Assembly (NCBI RefSeq): GCF_019710635.1
Contig: NZ_JAIFZS010000027.1
Span: 1 to 64,000 of the forward strand
Direction of reading: 5' to 3'
DNA length: 64,000 bases
Origin: Mycolicibacterium xanthum
GTDB taxonomy: Bacteria; Actinomycetota; Actinomycetes; Mycobacteriales; Mycobacteriaceae
Shown: in pieces, positions 24,855-36,800 of the stretch
Layout: the number at the start of each line of letters is the position of its first letter
Position numbering within the stretch: the first letter of the stretch is position 1
Position numbers and translations under genes: made by a program
Notes under the pieces: generated by a model
The model's database searches: none
Told to the model about the DNA's origin: nothing
What the model saw: only the letters and a program-made list of their open reading frames with translations

Positions 24855-25534
24855 CAGCCGACGAGGCTTTCGACCCACGACCGATCGAAGGCCAGGGCGC
24901 TGATCCGCTCGAAATCGGTGGCGCCCAGTGACCCGATACCCGCGGGCAACGCGGCGCGCACCGGGGCCAGCCGGGCCAGGGCCTCGCGGTTGTCCGTCTC
25001 GGCGACACCGGGCCGGGCCGGCCACGCGCCGATCACCAGCCCGGCGCTGGGCACGGCCCGGGCCGCCAGCGCCTCCAGCGTCAGGGCGGTGTGGTTGAGC
25101 GTGCCCAGGCCGGGCGCCACCACCGTCAGAACGGCCGCGCCCAGGTCGGCGGCGACGTCCCGCAGGGTCACCCCGCCCGCGCCGATCTCGACCAGCAGAC
25201 CGCCGGCACCCTCGACCAGGGTCAGCCGTCCGGGCCGGTCCACCCGCGCGACCAGCTCGGCGAACGCCGCACGGCCGGGCAACTCCGCACCGGCCCGCTC
25301 GGCGGCGGCGCGCGGCGCCAACGGCTCGGGAAAGCCTGCCAGCCGGTGCAGGTCGGACACCCCGGACAGCCGGGCCACCTCGGCCAGATCGTCGTCGCCG
25401 TCGGCCGTCCCGGTCTGCACCGGTTTGCACACCGCGACGTCGATGCCCGCGAGCCGGGCATGGCACGCCAGCGCGGCGGTGGCGACCGTCTTGCCGACGC
25501 CGGTATCGGTTCCGGTGACGACGAGGACGCTCAC
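24854..25534 (-). CDS. bioD: Dethiobiotin synthetase
   Basis: BioD uses ATP and carbon dioxide to close the ureido ring of dethiobiotin. The 226-residue product equals the M. tuberculosis enzyme in length. The P-loop GTDTGVGKT is at 8-16, the substrate lysine lies in the VCKPVQTG segment, and [10 protein letters not shown] follows in the middle. The GTG at 25534 overlaps the bioF stop as GTGA. The frame opens 50 codons earlier as shadow inside bioF and was not used. It is joined to the ligT-type gene downstream. Confidence 0.97.
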   Translation of the reverse strand: MSVLVVTGTDTGVGKTVATAALACHARLAGIDVAVCKPVQTGTADGDDDLAEVARLSGVSDLHRLAGFPEPLAPRAAAERAGAELPGRAAFAELVARVDRPGRLTLVEGAGGLLVEIGAGGVTLRDVAADLGAAVLTVVAPGLGTLNHTALTLEALAARAVPSAGLVIGAWPARPGVAETDNREALARLAPVRAALPAGIGSLGATDFERISALAFDRSWVESLVG

Positions 25535-26685
25535 GCCGGTGACAGCACCGCGGTCAGCACCTCGCGGGCCAGCGACATCTCGTCGTCGGACAGCGAGGCG
25601 CGGGCGGTCAGCCGCAGCCGGGAGGTGCCGGCGGGGACGGTGGGCGGGCGGAAGCAGCCGACCCGCACCCCACGATCCAGGCACGCCGCGGCCGCGGCCA
25701 GCGCGACCTCGGGCTCCCCGAGGATCACCGACACCACCGCCGAGGCCGGAACCTCGGCGACATCACACATCTCGGCCAGCGCGCCGGCCCGGTCGAGCAC
25801 CCGCTGCGCCCGCCCGGGTTCGTCGATCAGCACCTGCAGCGCGGCGCGTGCGGCGCCGACGGCCGCGGGCGCCAGGCCGGTGTCGAAGATGAACGGGCGG
25901 GCCGCGTCGATCAGGTGGGCCCGCACCGCCGCCGGTCCCAGCACCACGCCGCCCTGGCTGCCCAGCGCCTTGGACATCGTCGTCGTCATCACCACGTCGG
26001 GCGCACCGGCCAGGCCGACCTCGTGAAGCAGACCCCGGCCGCCGGTGCCGCGCACGCCGAGCCCGTGGGCTTCGTCCACGATCAGCAGCGCGCCATGCCT
26101 ACCGCACACCTCGTGCAGCTCGCGCAGCGGCGCGAGGTCACCGTCGGCGGAGAACACCGAGTCGGTCACCACCGCGGCGCGTTGCTCGTCGCGGCGCGCC
26201 AGCGCCGCCTCCACCGCCGAGACATCGGCGTGCGGGGTGACCACGACGCGGGCCCGTGCCAGCCGGCATGCGTCGACCAGCGACGCGTGGGTCAGCGCAT
26301 CCGAGACCAGCAGGGAGCCGGGCCCGGACAGCGACACGACCGCGCCCAGGTTCGCCGTGTAGCCCGACGAGAACACCAGCGCCGACTCCGCTCCGACGAA
26401 CGCGGCGAGCTCGTCCTCGAACGCCTGGTGCAGCTCGGTGTTGCCGGTGACCAGCCTCGAGCCGGTCGAGCCGGCACCCCAGGTGCGCAGGGCCTGCACG
26501 CCGCCGTCGATGACGCGGGGGTGCTGGGACAGGCCCAGGTAGTCGTTCGAGGCCAGGTCCAACTCCGCGCCCACCGGCGGGCGGGTGCGCAGCGACCGGC
26601 GCAAACCGGCGGCACGCCGTTGCGCTTCGACCTCGTCGAGCCAGGCCAACGGGGCCAGGCGGGACGGCGTACCGACGTGCGTCAC
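25531..26685 (-). CDS. bioF: 8-amino-7-oxononanoate synthase
   Basis: BioF joins pimeloyl thioester and alanine with PLP to begin the biotin rings. The 384-residue protein has the PLP lysine Lys239 ([13 protein letters not shown]), the substrate helix region [11 protein letters not shown] and the [10 protein letters not shown] segment. The GTG at 26685 is chosen for its GAGGAG ribosome site about 5 bases upstream. A BioQ box (26717-26729) lies 31 bp before it, so bioF and bioD have their own regulated promoter as well as possible read-through from bioA. Confidence 0.97.
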   Translation of the reverse strand: MTHVGTPSRLAPLAWLDEVEAQRRAAGLRRSLRTRPPVGAELDLASNDYLGLSQHPRVIDGGVQALRTWGAGSTGSRLVTGNTELHQAFEDELAAFVGAESALVFSSGYTANLGAVVSLSGPGSLLVSDALTHASLVDACRLARARVVVTPHADVSAVEAALARRDEQRAAVVTDSVFSADGDLAPLRELHEVCGRHGALLIVDEAHGLGVRGTGGRGLLHEVGLAGAPDVVMTTTMSKALGSQGGVVLGPAAVRAHLIDAARPFIFDTGLAPAAVGAARAALQVLIDEPGRAQRVLDRAGALAEMCDVAEVPASAVVSVILGEPEVALAAAAACLDRGVRVGCFRPPTVPAGTSRLRLTARASLSDDEMSLAREVLTAVLSPA

Positions 26686-26716
26686 GGTGCTCCTCGGCGG
26701 TGGTGCGGAACGTTCT

Positions 26717-26729
26717 TGAACACCGTTCA
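26717..26729. promoter_or_regulatory. BioQ operator before bioF, overlapping the bioA stop codon
   Basis: The same perfect palindrome TGAAC-ACC-GTTCA as at 23715 lies here, together with identical flanking bases (cttgaac...caggtta). Its last three bases are the complement of the bioA TGA stop (26727-26729). It is placed to repress an internal bioF promoter; no copy is seen upstream of bioA itself. Confidence 0.9.
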
Positions 26730-28028
26730 GGTTAGAGCACGCGCCACCGCGATCATCGCCGAGGTGATCTCGGCCGTCTCCGACCCGGTGCAGATGTAGG
26801 GCGGCATGACGTAGATCAGGTTGCGGAACGGCCGCAGCCACACCCCGTGCTCGATAGCCACCGGTGTCGCGATGCCCAGGTCGACCGGGCGGTCCACCTC
26901 GAGCACCCCGATCGCGCCGAGCACCCGGACGTCGACGACGTTGGGCAGCGCCGCCGCAGGTGCCAGGCCCGCGGTCAGACCGGCCTCGATGGCACCCACC
27001 CGGGCCGACCAGTCGCCGCCGAGCAGCAGCTCCACCGACGCGACGCTGACTGCGCAGGCCAGCGCGTTGGCCATGAACGTCGGGCCGTGCATCAACGCGC
27101 CCGGCGGGTTGTCACTGATCGCCGCGGCCACGCGCCGGGTGCACAGGGTCGCGGCCAGCGTCAGGTAGCCCCCGGTCAGCGCCTTGCCGACGCACATGAT
27201 GTCGGGGCCGACGCCGGCGTGGTCGGCGGCGAACAGGGCTCCGGTGCGGCCGAACCCGGTCGCGATCTCGTCGAAGATCAACAGCACGCCGTGCTCGTTG
27301 CACATCCGGCGCAGGTCGACCAGGTAGCGCGGGTCGTGGAACCGCATGCCGCCCGCGCCCTGCACGACCGGTTCGACGATGACCGCGGCGAGCTCGTCGG
27401 CGTGCTCGACGAGCCGCTCCTCGAATGCCTCGGCGTAGCCGGGGTCGTAGGCCGACGGCACCGGCGGCGCGAAGACCTGATCGGCCAGCAGGGAGTTCTT
27501 CCCGGTCCACAGCTCGTGCATGCCGCCGTCGGGATCGCACACGCTCATCGGGGTGAACGTGTCGCCGTGGTAGCCGCCGCGCCACGTCATCAGCCGGTGC
27601 TTGCCCGGTCGGCCGGTGCACCGCCAGTACTGCAGGGCCATCTTGACCGCGACCTCGACCGACACCGATCCCGAATCGCTGAAGAACACGGTCTCCAGCC
27701 CGTCCGGGGTCACCTCCACCAGCAGCTGGGCCAGCCGCGCGGCGGGTTCGTGGGTCAACCCGCCGAACATGACGTGGTTCATAGTGGCGAGCTGACGGGT
27801 GATCGCCGCGTCCAGCACCGGGTGGCCGTGCCCGTGCACGGCGGTCCACCAGGAGGCCATCGCATCCAGCACCTCGACGTTGCGCCCCTGGTGAACAAGG
27901 GTCAGCCGGGCCCCGCGCGCACCCACCGCCACCACCGGCGCGAGCGCCCCGGGGCCGATCGGACTGTACGGATGCCAGATGTGCGCGGCGTCGATGGCGC
28001 TGATCTCGGCGGGCGTCAACGCAGACAC
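26727..28028 (-). CDS. bioA: Adenosylmethionine-8-amino-7-oxononanoate aminotransferase
   Basis: BioA converts KAPA to DAPA with S-adenosylmethionine as amino donor. The 433-residue class III aminotransferase has PLP lysine Lys282 (VGKALTGGY) and the PLP-ring Asp253 ([12 protein letters not shown]). The HIWHPYS and MASWW segments of the substrate pocket are present. The GTG at 28028 has AAGG just upstream. It is divergent from the acyltransferase gene at 28052 with only 23 bp between, so their promoters overlap. No BioQ box is visible at this end, unlike at bioF and bioB. Confidence 0.97.
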   Translation of the reverse strand: MSALTPAEISAIDAAHIWHPYSPIGPGALAPVVAVGARGARLTLVHQGRNVEVLDAMASWWTAVHGHGHPVLDAAITRQLATMNHVMFGGLTHEPAARLAQLLVEVTPDGLETVFFSDSGSVSVEVAVKMALQYWRCTGRPGKHRLMTWRGGYHGDTFTPMSVCDPDGGMHELWTGKNSLLADQVFAPPVPSAYDPGYAEAFEERLVEHADELAAVIVEPVVQGAGGMRFHDPRYLVDLRRMCNEHGVLLIFDEIATGFGRTGALFAADHAGVGPDIMCVGKALTGGYLTLAATLCTRRVAAAISDNPPGALMHGPTFMANALACAVSVASVELLLGGDWSARVGAIEAGLTAGLAPAAALPNVVDVRVLGAIGVLEVDRPVDLGIATPVAIEHGVWLRPFRNLIYVMPPYICTGSETAEITSAMIAVARALT

Positions 28029-28051
28029 CTTCGGTAGATTAACCGTCGATC

Positions 28052-30249
28052 ATGTTGACCCTCGCCCCTGCCCGGCCGGCGGCCTCGACCGACCCGGGCC
28101 GATCCTCGTCTGCCGCGACGCCTGTCGCCGGCACGCGCATGGGAACCCGCACATCGGGCTTCTACCGGCACGACCTCGACGGCCTCCGGGGCGTCGCGAT
28201 CGCGCTGGTGGCGGTGTTCCACGTCTGGTTCGGGCGGGTGTCCGGCGGCGTCGACGTCTTCCTGGTGCTGTCCGGGTTCTTCTTCGGCGGGCGGCTGTTG
28301 CGCGGCGCGCTCACCCCCGGGGCATCGCTGAAGCCGGTGCCGGAGATCACCCGGCTGATCCGGCGGCTGCTGCCCGCACTGGTCGTGGTGCTGGCCGCCG
28401 CGGCGGTACTGACCATCCTGATCCAGCCGGAGACCCGCTGGGAGACCTTCGCCGACCAGAGCCTGGCCAGCCTCGGCTACTACCAGAACTGGGAGTTGGC
28501 CAACTCCGCGTCGGACTATCTGCGCGCCGGCGAGGCCGTCAGTCCGCTGCAGCACATCTGGTCGATGTCGGTGCAGGGGCAGTTCTACATCGCCTTCCTG
28601 GCGCTGGTCCTGCTGTCGGCGTTCCTGTTCCGGTCGTTCGGCAGGCACATGCGGACGGCGTTCCTGGTGTTGCTCAGCGCGCTGACCATCGCCTCGTTCG
28701 TGTACGCGATCATCGCCCACAACGCCGATCAGGCCACCGCCTACTACAACAGCTTCGCGCGGGCATGGGAGCTGTTGGTCGGCGTGCTGGTCGGCGCACT
28801 GGTCCCGTATTTCCGCTGCCCGATGTGGCTGCGCACCACCCTCGCGGTGGTGGCGCTGGCCGCCATCCTGTCCTGCGGTGCGCTCATCGACGGGGTCAAG
28901 GAGTTCCCCGGTCCCTGGGCGCTGGTACCGGTCGGCGCGGCCCTGCTGTTCATCCTGTCGGCGGCCAACCGGTATGCCGACCCGCATACGCAGGGCCGCA
29001 TCCCGGCGCCGAACCGCCTGCTGGGCACCAAGGCGTTCATGTCGCTGGGCGCCATGGCGTACTCGCTGTACCTGTGGCACTGGCCGCTGTTGATCTTCTA
29101 CCTCGTCTACACCGGCAATACCCGCGTCGACTTCCTCGAGGGTTCGGCGATCCTGTTGGTGTCCGGCGCGCTGGCCTGGCTGACCACCCGCTACGTCGAG
29201 GACCCGCTGCGTACCCGCAGCGCGGCGACGGCCACCGCGCCGGTCACCTCGGCGCCGCTGCGGGCCCGGCTGCGCAGGCCGACGATCGTGCTCGGCTCCA
29301 CCGTCGCACTGCTCGGGGTCGCGCTGACCGCGACGTCGTTCACCTGGCGCGAGCACGTGACCGTGCTGCGTGCCAACGGCAAGGAACTGGCCGGGTTGTC
29401 CTACAGCGACTACCCGGGCGCGCGGGCGCTGCTCGACCACGCCAGGGTGCCCAAGCTGCCGATGCGCCCGACGGTCTTGGAGGCCGAGGACGACCTGCCG
29501 ATCTCCACCACCGAGGGTTGCATCAGCGACTTCGACAACGTCAGCGTCATCAACTGCACCTACGGCGACAAGGACGCCGACCGCACCATCGCGCTGGCCG
29601 GCGGATCGCACGCCGAGCACTGGATCACCGCGCTGGACCTGCTCGGTCGGATGCACCACTTCAAGGTGGTGACCTACCTGAAGATGGGCTGTCCGCTGAC
29701 CACCGAGAAGGCACCGTTGATCATGGGATCCACCCGACGTGACCCGGACTGCCATGTCTGGAACCTGAAGGTGATGTCCAAGCTGATCGCCGAGCGGCCC
29801 GACTATGTGTTCACCACGTCGACGAGGCCGTGGAACATCAAGGACGGCGATGTGATGCCGGCCACCTACATCGGCATCTGGCAGCAGTTCTACGACAATG
29901 ACATCCAGGTGCTCGCGATGCGCGACACCCCGTGGATCCTCGACGAGGACCGCGACCCGTTCCGGCCGCGGGACTGCCTCGCCGACGGTGGTGACGCGGT
30001 CTCCTGCGGCATGCACCGGTCGGAGGCGCTGTCGGACCGCAACCCCACCCTGGCCTTCGTCAGCCGATTTCCCAACCTCAAGCCCCTGGACATGACCGAT
30101 GCGATATGCCGTGCGGACGAATGCCGTGCAGTGGAGGGAAATGTGCTGATCTACCACGACTCTCATCACATCTCGGCCACGTACATGCGCACCATGGCCA
30201 ACGAGCTGGGCCGCCAGATCGCCGCCATCACCGGCTGGTGGACCACCTG

Positions 30250-30250
<1 letters not shown>
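28052..30250 (+). CDS. Acyltransferase 3 / SGNH fusion, membrane O-acyltransferase (Rv1565c-like)
   Basis: This 732-residue protein has a membrane acyltransferase-3 domain of about ten helices (roughly residues 40-400) fused to a periplasmic SGNH-type domain. AT3 landmarks are the N-terminal RHDLDGLRGVAI and DVFLVLSGFF segments. In the C-terminal domain the first SGNH block reads ALAGGSHAEHW, with the likely nucleophile Ser, and the last block has Asp and His in YHDSHHIS. Such OafA/YrhL-like proteins O-acylate surface sugars; the mycobacterial substrate is unknown. It shares one base with treX (TGATG), suggesting co-translation with the trehalose genes. Confidence 0.92.
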
Positions 30251-32394
<2,144 letters not shown>

Positions 32395-32397
32395 CCG

Positions 32398-34698
32398 ATG
32401 GCGGTCCTGTCGACCTACCGGCTCCAGATGCGGGGTCCGGCCAGTGGCGGGGCGTTCACCTTCGCCGATGCCGCCGGGCTCGTCGACTACCTCGCCGACC
32501 TCGGGGTATCACACCTGTACCTGTCCCCCATCCTGACCGCCACCGAGGGCTCCAGCCACGGCTACGACGTGACCGACCCCACGACCGTGTCGGCCGAACT
32601 CGGCGGTGCCGAGGGTTTCGGGCAGCTCGTCTCCGCCGCGAAGTCGGCGGGGCTCGGCGTGATCGTCGACATCGTGCCCAACCACGTAGGGGTCGACCCG
32701 CCGGCGCAGAACCGCTGGTGGTGGGATCTGCTGACGCACGGACGGCAATCGGCGTACGCCTCCTACTTCGACATCGACTGGACACTGGATCCGGACGGCC
32801 GAATCGTGTTGCCGGCACTGGGTTCCGACGGTGACGCGGCCGACCTCGTCGTCGACGGCGACTCGTTGCGGCTCGGCGACCTGCGCTTCCCGATCTGTCC
32901 CGGCACCGCCGACGACGGCGCTGCGGGCCCGGAGGTCCACGACCGTCAGCATTACCGACTGGTCGGTTGGCGCAACAATGTCTGCGGCTACCGCCGGTTC
33001 TTCTCCATCACGTCGCTGGCCGGCCTGCGTCAGGAGGACCGGGCGGTGTTCGACGCCACCCACGCCGAGGTGGGCCGCTGGTTCGCCGAGGACCTGGTGG
33101 ACGGGATCCGCATCGACCACCCGGACGGATTGTCCGACCCCGCAGGCTATCTGGTTTGGCTGCGGGAACTCGCGGGCCCGGAGGCGTGGATCGTCATCGA
33201 GAAGATCCTGGCCGTCGACGAACCGTTGGACCCCAGCCTGCCGGTGGCGGGCACCACCGGCTACGACGCGCTGCGCGAGGCCGGCGGCGTCTTCGTCGAC
33301 CCGACCGGGGCGGAGGCGCTGACCGCGTTGGTGAAGGCGGCCGGAGTCGACCACTCCGACACCGCGGTCGAGGCCCGTTTACTCAAGGTGGCAGCCGTCA
33401 CCGGAACCCTCGCCAGCGAATTGGCACGCCTGCGCCGGGCGATCGTGATGGCGGTCGGCGCCGATCACGAGCAGCTCCCAACAGCGGTGTCGGCGCTGCT
33501 CAGTCGCATCGGCGTGTACCGCTGCGACTACCTGTCTTTGTCACAGGTGCTGTCGGTCGCGATCGCAGACACCATCGCCGCGGAACCCGAATCGGCGGCC
33601 CCGTTGGAGTTGCTGTCCTCGGCGTTGACCCGGTCTGGCGAAGTCGATGCGCGACTGCAGCAGCTGTGTGGCGCGGCCACCGCCAAGGCGATGGAGGACT
33701 GCCTGTTCTACCGGGATGCGCGACTGGTGTCGCTCAACGAGGTCGGCGGCGAGCCGGAGCGTTTCGGGGTCAGCGCAGCGGAATTCCATCGTCGAGCCGC
33801 GGTGCGGGCCGCGCTGTGGCCTGCCACCATGACGGCCCTGAGCACCCATGACACCAAGCGGGGCGAAGATGTCCGGGCCCGCATCGGGGTGCTGTCCCAG
33901 GTGCCGTCGCTGTGGTCGGAGCTGGTGCACGGTTGGCAGCGCAGCACACCGTGTCCGGATGCGACCACCGCGATGTTCCTGCTGCAGAACATCTTCGGCG
34001 TGTGGCCCACCGACGGCCCCGTCGACGCCGAACTGCGCGAGCGGCTACATGCCTACGCCGAGAAAGCGACGCGCGAGGCCGGGCTGCACACCGGCTGGAA
34101 CGACCCGGACACCGAATTCGAGGCCGCGGTGCACACGTGGCTCGACGCGATCCTCGACGGTCCCGTCGCGACGGAGTTGACCGCGCTGCTGGACCGGTTG
34201 TCACCCCATGCGCACTCCGATGCCCTGGGACAGAAGCTGATCTCGCTGACCGCACCTGGAATACCGGATGTCTACCAGGGCACCGAACTGTGGGAGGACA
34301 GCCTCGTCGACCCGGACAACCGGCGGGCGGTGGACTACAACGAGCGCCGTGCCGCGCTGGCCGACATGACGCACCCGAAGATGCGCGTCGTGTGTGCAGC
34401 ATTGCGGCTGCGCCGCGACCGACCCGAAACGTTCCTCTCGGGCGGCCACTACCCGGTCTATTCCGCAGGTTCGGCCGCCGAGCACGTCGTGGCGTTCCGG
34501 CGTGGCGAGGACGTACTGGTGGCTGTCAGCCGGTGGACCGTGCGGCTGGGCGAAAACGGCTGGGACAACACGGTCGTAGCGATTCCGGACGGTTCGTGGA
34601 CCGATCTGTTGTCCGGCGTGACCCGGTCCGGCCCCGTCCTCGCGAGCGACCTGTTCGCCGAACTGCCCGTCGCGCTGCTGGTGCGTGCCGATGGCTGA
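32398..34698 (+). CDS. treY: Maltooligosyl trehalose synthase
   Basis: TreY rearranges the reducing end of maltooligosaccharides into a trehalose unit. The 766-residue GH13 protein begins with the family N-terminus STYRLQM and has the LYLSPILTA and DIVPNHVG segments. Catalytic residues are seen in DGIRIDHPDG (Asp), VIEKIL (Glu) and LSTHDTKR (Asp). It starts 3 bp after treX. Its stop overlaps the treZ ATG region by 8 bp (ATGGCTGA), so treX-treY-treZ are one translation-coupled unit. Confidence 0.97.
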   Translation: MAVLSTYRLQMRGPASGGAFTFADAAGLVDYLADLGVSHLYLSPILTATEGSSHGYDVTDPTTVSAELGGAEGFGQLVSAAKSAGLGVIVDIVPNHVGVDPPAQNRWWWDLLTHGRQSAYASYFDIDWTLDPDGRIVLPALGSDGDAADLVVDGDSLRLGDLRFPICPGTADDGAAGPEVHDRQHYRLVGWRNNVCGYRRFFSITSLAGLRQEDRAVFDATHAEVGRWFAEDLVDGIRIDHPDGLSDPAGYLVWLRELAGPEAWIVIEKILAVDEPLDPSLPVAGTTGYDALREAGGVFVDPTGAEALTALVKAAGVDHSDTAVEARLLKVAAVTGTLASELARLRRAIVMAVGADHEQLPTAVSALLSRIGVYRCDYLSLSQVLSVAIADTIAAEPESAAPLELLSSALTRSGEVDARLQQLCGAATAKAMEDCLFYRDARLVSLNEVGGEPERFGVSAAEFHRRAAVRAALWPATMTALSTHDTKRGEDVRARIGVLSQVPSLWSELVHGWQRSTPCPDATTAMFLLQNIFGVWPTDGPVDAELRERLHAYAEKATREAGLHTGWNDPDTEFEAAVHTWLDAILDGPVATELTALLDRLSPHAHSDALGQKLISLTAPGIPDVYQGTELWEDSLVDPDNRRAVDYNERRAALADMTHPKMRVVCAALRLRRDRPETFLSGGHYPVYSAGSAAEHVVAFRRGEDVLVAVSRWTVRLGENGWDNTVVAIPDGSWTDLLSGVTRSGPVLASDLFAELPVALLVRADG

Positions 34699-36475
34699 TC
34701 CCCGACTGCCGGCTCAGCCGGGTGAACACGAATTCGTCGTCTGGGCGCCACGGCCCGAACGCGTCCGACTCGACCTCGATGGCGACCTGTACCCGATGGC
34801 CCGTGATGACGACGGGTGGTGGCGCGCCGTGGTCGCCGCCGGCCCGCAGGCCCGCTACGGCTTTGTGCTGGACGACAATCCCAAGGTATTGCCCGACCCG
34901 CGTTCTGCCCGCCAACCCGACGGGGTGCACGGGCGGTCCCAGCTGTGGCACCCGCGCGACGGTGCATGGACCGACGACGACTGGCCGGGCCGCTCCATCG
35001 AGGGCGCGGTGATCTACGAGCTGCACATCGGGACGTTCACCGCGGACGGCACCTTCGACTCGGCGATCGAAAAACTCGACTATCTGGTCGATCTCGGCGT
35101 CGACTTCGTCGAGGTCATGCCGGTCAACGCGTTCGGCGGCACGCACGGCTGGGGCTACGACGGCGTGCTGTGGTACGCGGTGCACGAACCCTACGGCGGG
35201 CCGGACGGCCTGGTCCGGCTCGTCGACGCGTGCCACGGCCGGGGACTGGGCGTGCTCGTCGACGCGGTGTTCAACCATCTCGGGCCGTCCGGCAACTACC
35301 TGCCGGAGTTCGGCCCGTACCTGTCCGGCGGCTCCAACCCGTGGGGCGAGTCGATCAACATCTCCGGCGCGGGCGCCGACCCGGTGCGGCGCTACATCGT
35401 CGACTGCGCACTGCGCTGGATGCGCGAGTTCCACGTCGACGGGTTGCGGTTGGATGCGGTGCACGCACTGGTCGACACCACCGCCCACCATCTGCTCGAG
35501 GAGCTCTCGGCAGAGACCGACGACCTAGCCGCCGACGTCGGCCGGCCGCTGTCGCTGATCGCCGAGAGCGACCTCAACGACCCGCGGCTGATCACCCCCC
35601 GCGCCGCGGGCGGCCTCGGTCTGACCGCGCAGTGGGACGACGACATCCACCACGCCATCCACTCGGCCGTCTCCGGCGAAAGACAGGGCTATTACCACGA
35701 TTTCGGCACCCTGCAGACCCTGGCGCAGACCCTGCGGAACGGGTACTTCCACGCCGGCACCTACTCGTCGTTCCGGCAGCGTCGACACGGCCGCCCGCTG
35801 GACACCGCCACCATTCCGGCCACCCGGCTGCTGGCCTACACGCTGACCCACGACCAGGTGGGCAACCGCGCCGTCGGCGACCGCCCGTCGCAGAACCTGT
35901 CCACCGGCCAGCTCGCCATCAAGGCCGCCCTGGCACTCGGATCGCCCTATACGGCGATGCTGTTCATGGGCGAGGAATGGGCCTCGTCCTCGCCGTTCCA
36001 GTTCTTCAGCTCCCACCCCGAGCCCGAGCTCGGCCGGGCCACCGCCGAGGGGCGCAAGCGGGAGTTCGCCGAACACGGCTGGGACGCCGATGAGATCCCC
36101 GACCCGCAGGATCCCGAGACCTTCCTGCGCTCCAAGCTGAACTGGGCCGAGGTGACCGAGGGCGACCATGCCCGGCTGCTGGAGTTCTACCGCGCCCTGA
36201 TCGCACTGCGCCGCAGCGAACCCGACATGGCCGATCCGTGGCTGGACCACCTTCGCATCGACTACGACGAGGACCGGCAGTGGATGGTCATGCACCGTGG
36301 CGCGGTGGCCGTGGTGTGCAACCTCGGTGCCGGGCCCGCCGACATCCCGGTGGCCGGTTCGGTGCTGTTGGCCTGGGGCGAGCCGATCCTCGGCGACCGA
36401 TCCACCCGACTGCCCGGCCACGGCGTCGCCGTGCTCCGCACGCGCGAGAACGGAATCGCGACCGAAGCGCCGTAA
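34691..36475 (+). CDS. treZ: Maltooligosyl trehalose trehalohydrolase
   Basis: TreZ releases free trehalose from the maltooligosyl trehalose made by TreY. The 594-residue protein has an N-terminal beta domain, then a GH13 barrel with IYELHIGTFT, the Asp of VDGLRLDAVHA, the Glu of IAESDLND and the Asp of LTHDQVGN, plus FMGEEW near the end of the barrel. The ATG at 34691 overlaps the treY stop by 8 bp; an in-frame GTG two codons earlier (34685) is possible. It completes the TreXYZ route from glycogen to trehalose, one of several such routes in mycobacteria. Confidence 0.97.
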   Translation: MADPRLPAQPGEHEFVVWAPRPERVRLDLDGDLYPMARDDDGWWRAVVAAGPQARYGFVLDDNPKVLPDPRSARQPDGVHGRSQLWHPRDGAWTDDDWPGRSIEGAVIYELHIGTFTADGTFDSAIEKLDYLVDLGVDFVEVMPVNAFGGTHGWGYDGVLWYAVHEPYGGPDGLVRLVDACHGRGLGVLVDAVFNHLGPSGNYLPEFGPYLSGGSNPWGESINISGAGADPVRRYIVDCALRWMREFHVDGLRLDAVHALVDTTAHHLLEELSAETDDLAADVGRPLSLIAESDLNDPRLITPRAAGGLGLTAQWDDDIHHAIHSAVSGERQGYYHDFGTLQTLAQTLRNGYFHAGTYSSFRQRRHGRPLDTATIPATRLLAYTLTHDQVGNRAVGDRPSQNLSTGQLAIKAALALGSPYTAMLFMGEEWASSSPFQFFSSHPEPELGRATAEGRKREFAEHGWDADEIPDPQDPETFLRSKLNWAEVTEGDHARLLEFYRALIALRRSEPDMADPWLDHLRIDYDEDRQWMVMHRGAVAVVCNLGAGPADIPVAGSVLLAWGEPILGDRSTRLPGHGVAVLRTRENGIATEAP

Positions 36476-36524
36476 CATCGCCGGTGCCGGAGGTTCACCG
36501 ATCACCGGCGCGGTGGTGATCGCG

Positions 36525-36800
36525 ATGGTCGTCACCGCCCGCCTCGTCTACGCCGACACCGGGTGGCAGACGCGCCCAGATGCGGCCATGGCCGCACCGG
36601 CGAACCCCGCGACGGCGGCCGACGCCGCGATCGTGACCGGGATCATCTCGAGCGCACTGGTGCTCACCGCGGTCGCCGCCGCCGTGCTGACCGCCGGACA
36701 GGGCACGCTGACACTGACCGACTTCGCGGCGCCGGCGGCGATCGCCGTCACCGCGGTGCTGCTGGTGGCGGCGCGGGCGCACCGTGCTCAGGTCAGGTAG
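36525..36800 (+). CDS. Small predicted two-helix membrane protein (hypothetical)
   Basis: This 91-residue frame (ATG 36525; GTG at 36513 or 36516 also possible) has two hydrophobic segments, about residues 36-58 and 68-84, and ends with basic residues. Third codon positions are nearly all G or C, as in neighbouring genes, which supports coding. I do not recognise a family. It fills the gap between treZ and ilvA, and its 3' end overlaps the convergent ilvA stop by 13 bp. No clear ribosome site is seen, so it may be read through from treZ, 50 bp upstream. The opposite strand also lacks stops here, so this call is moderate. Confidence 0.5.
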   Translation: MVVTARLVYADTGWQTRPDAAMAAPANPATAADAAIVTGIISSALVLTAVAAAVLTAGQGTLTLTDFAAPAAIAVTAVLLVAARAHRAQVR

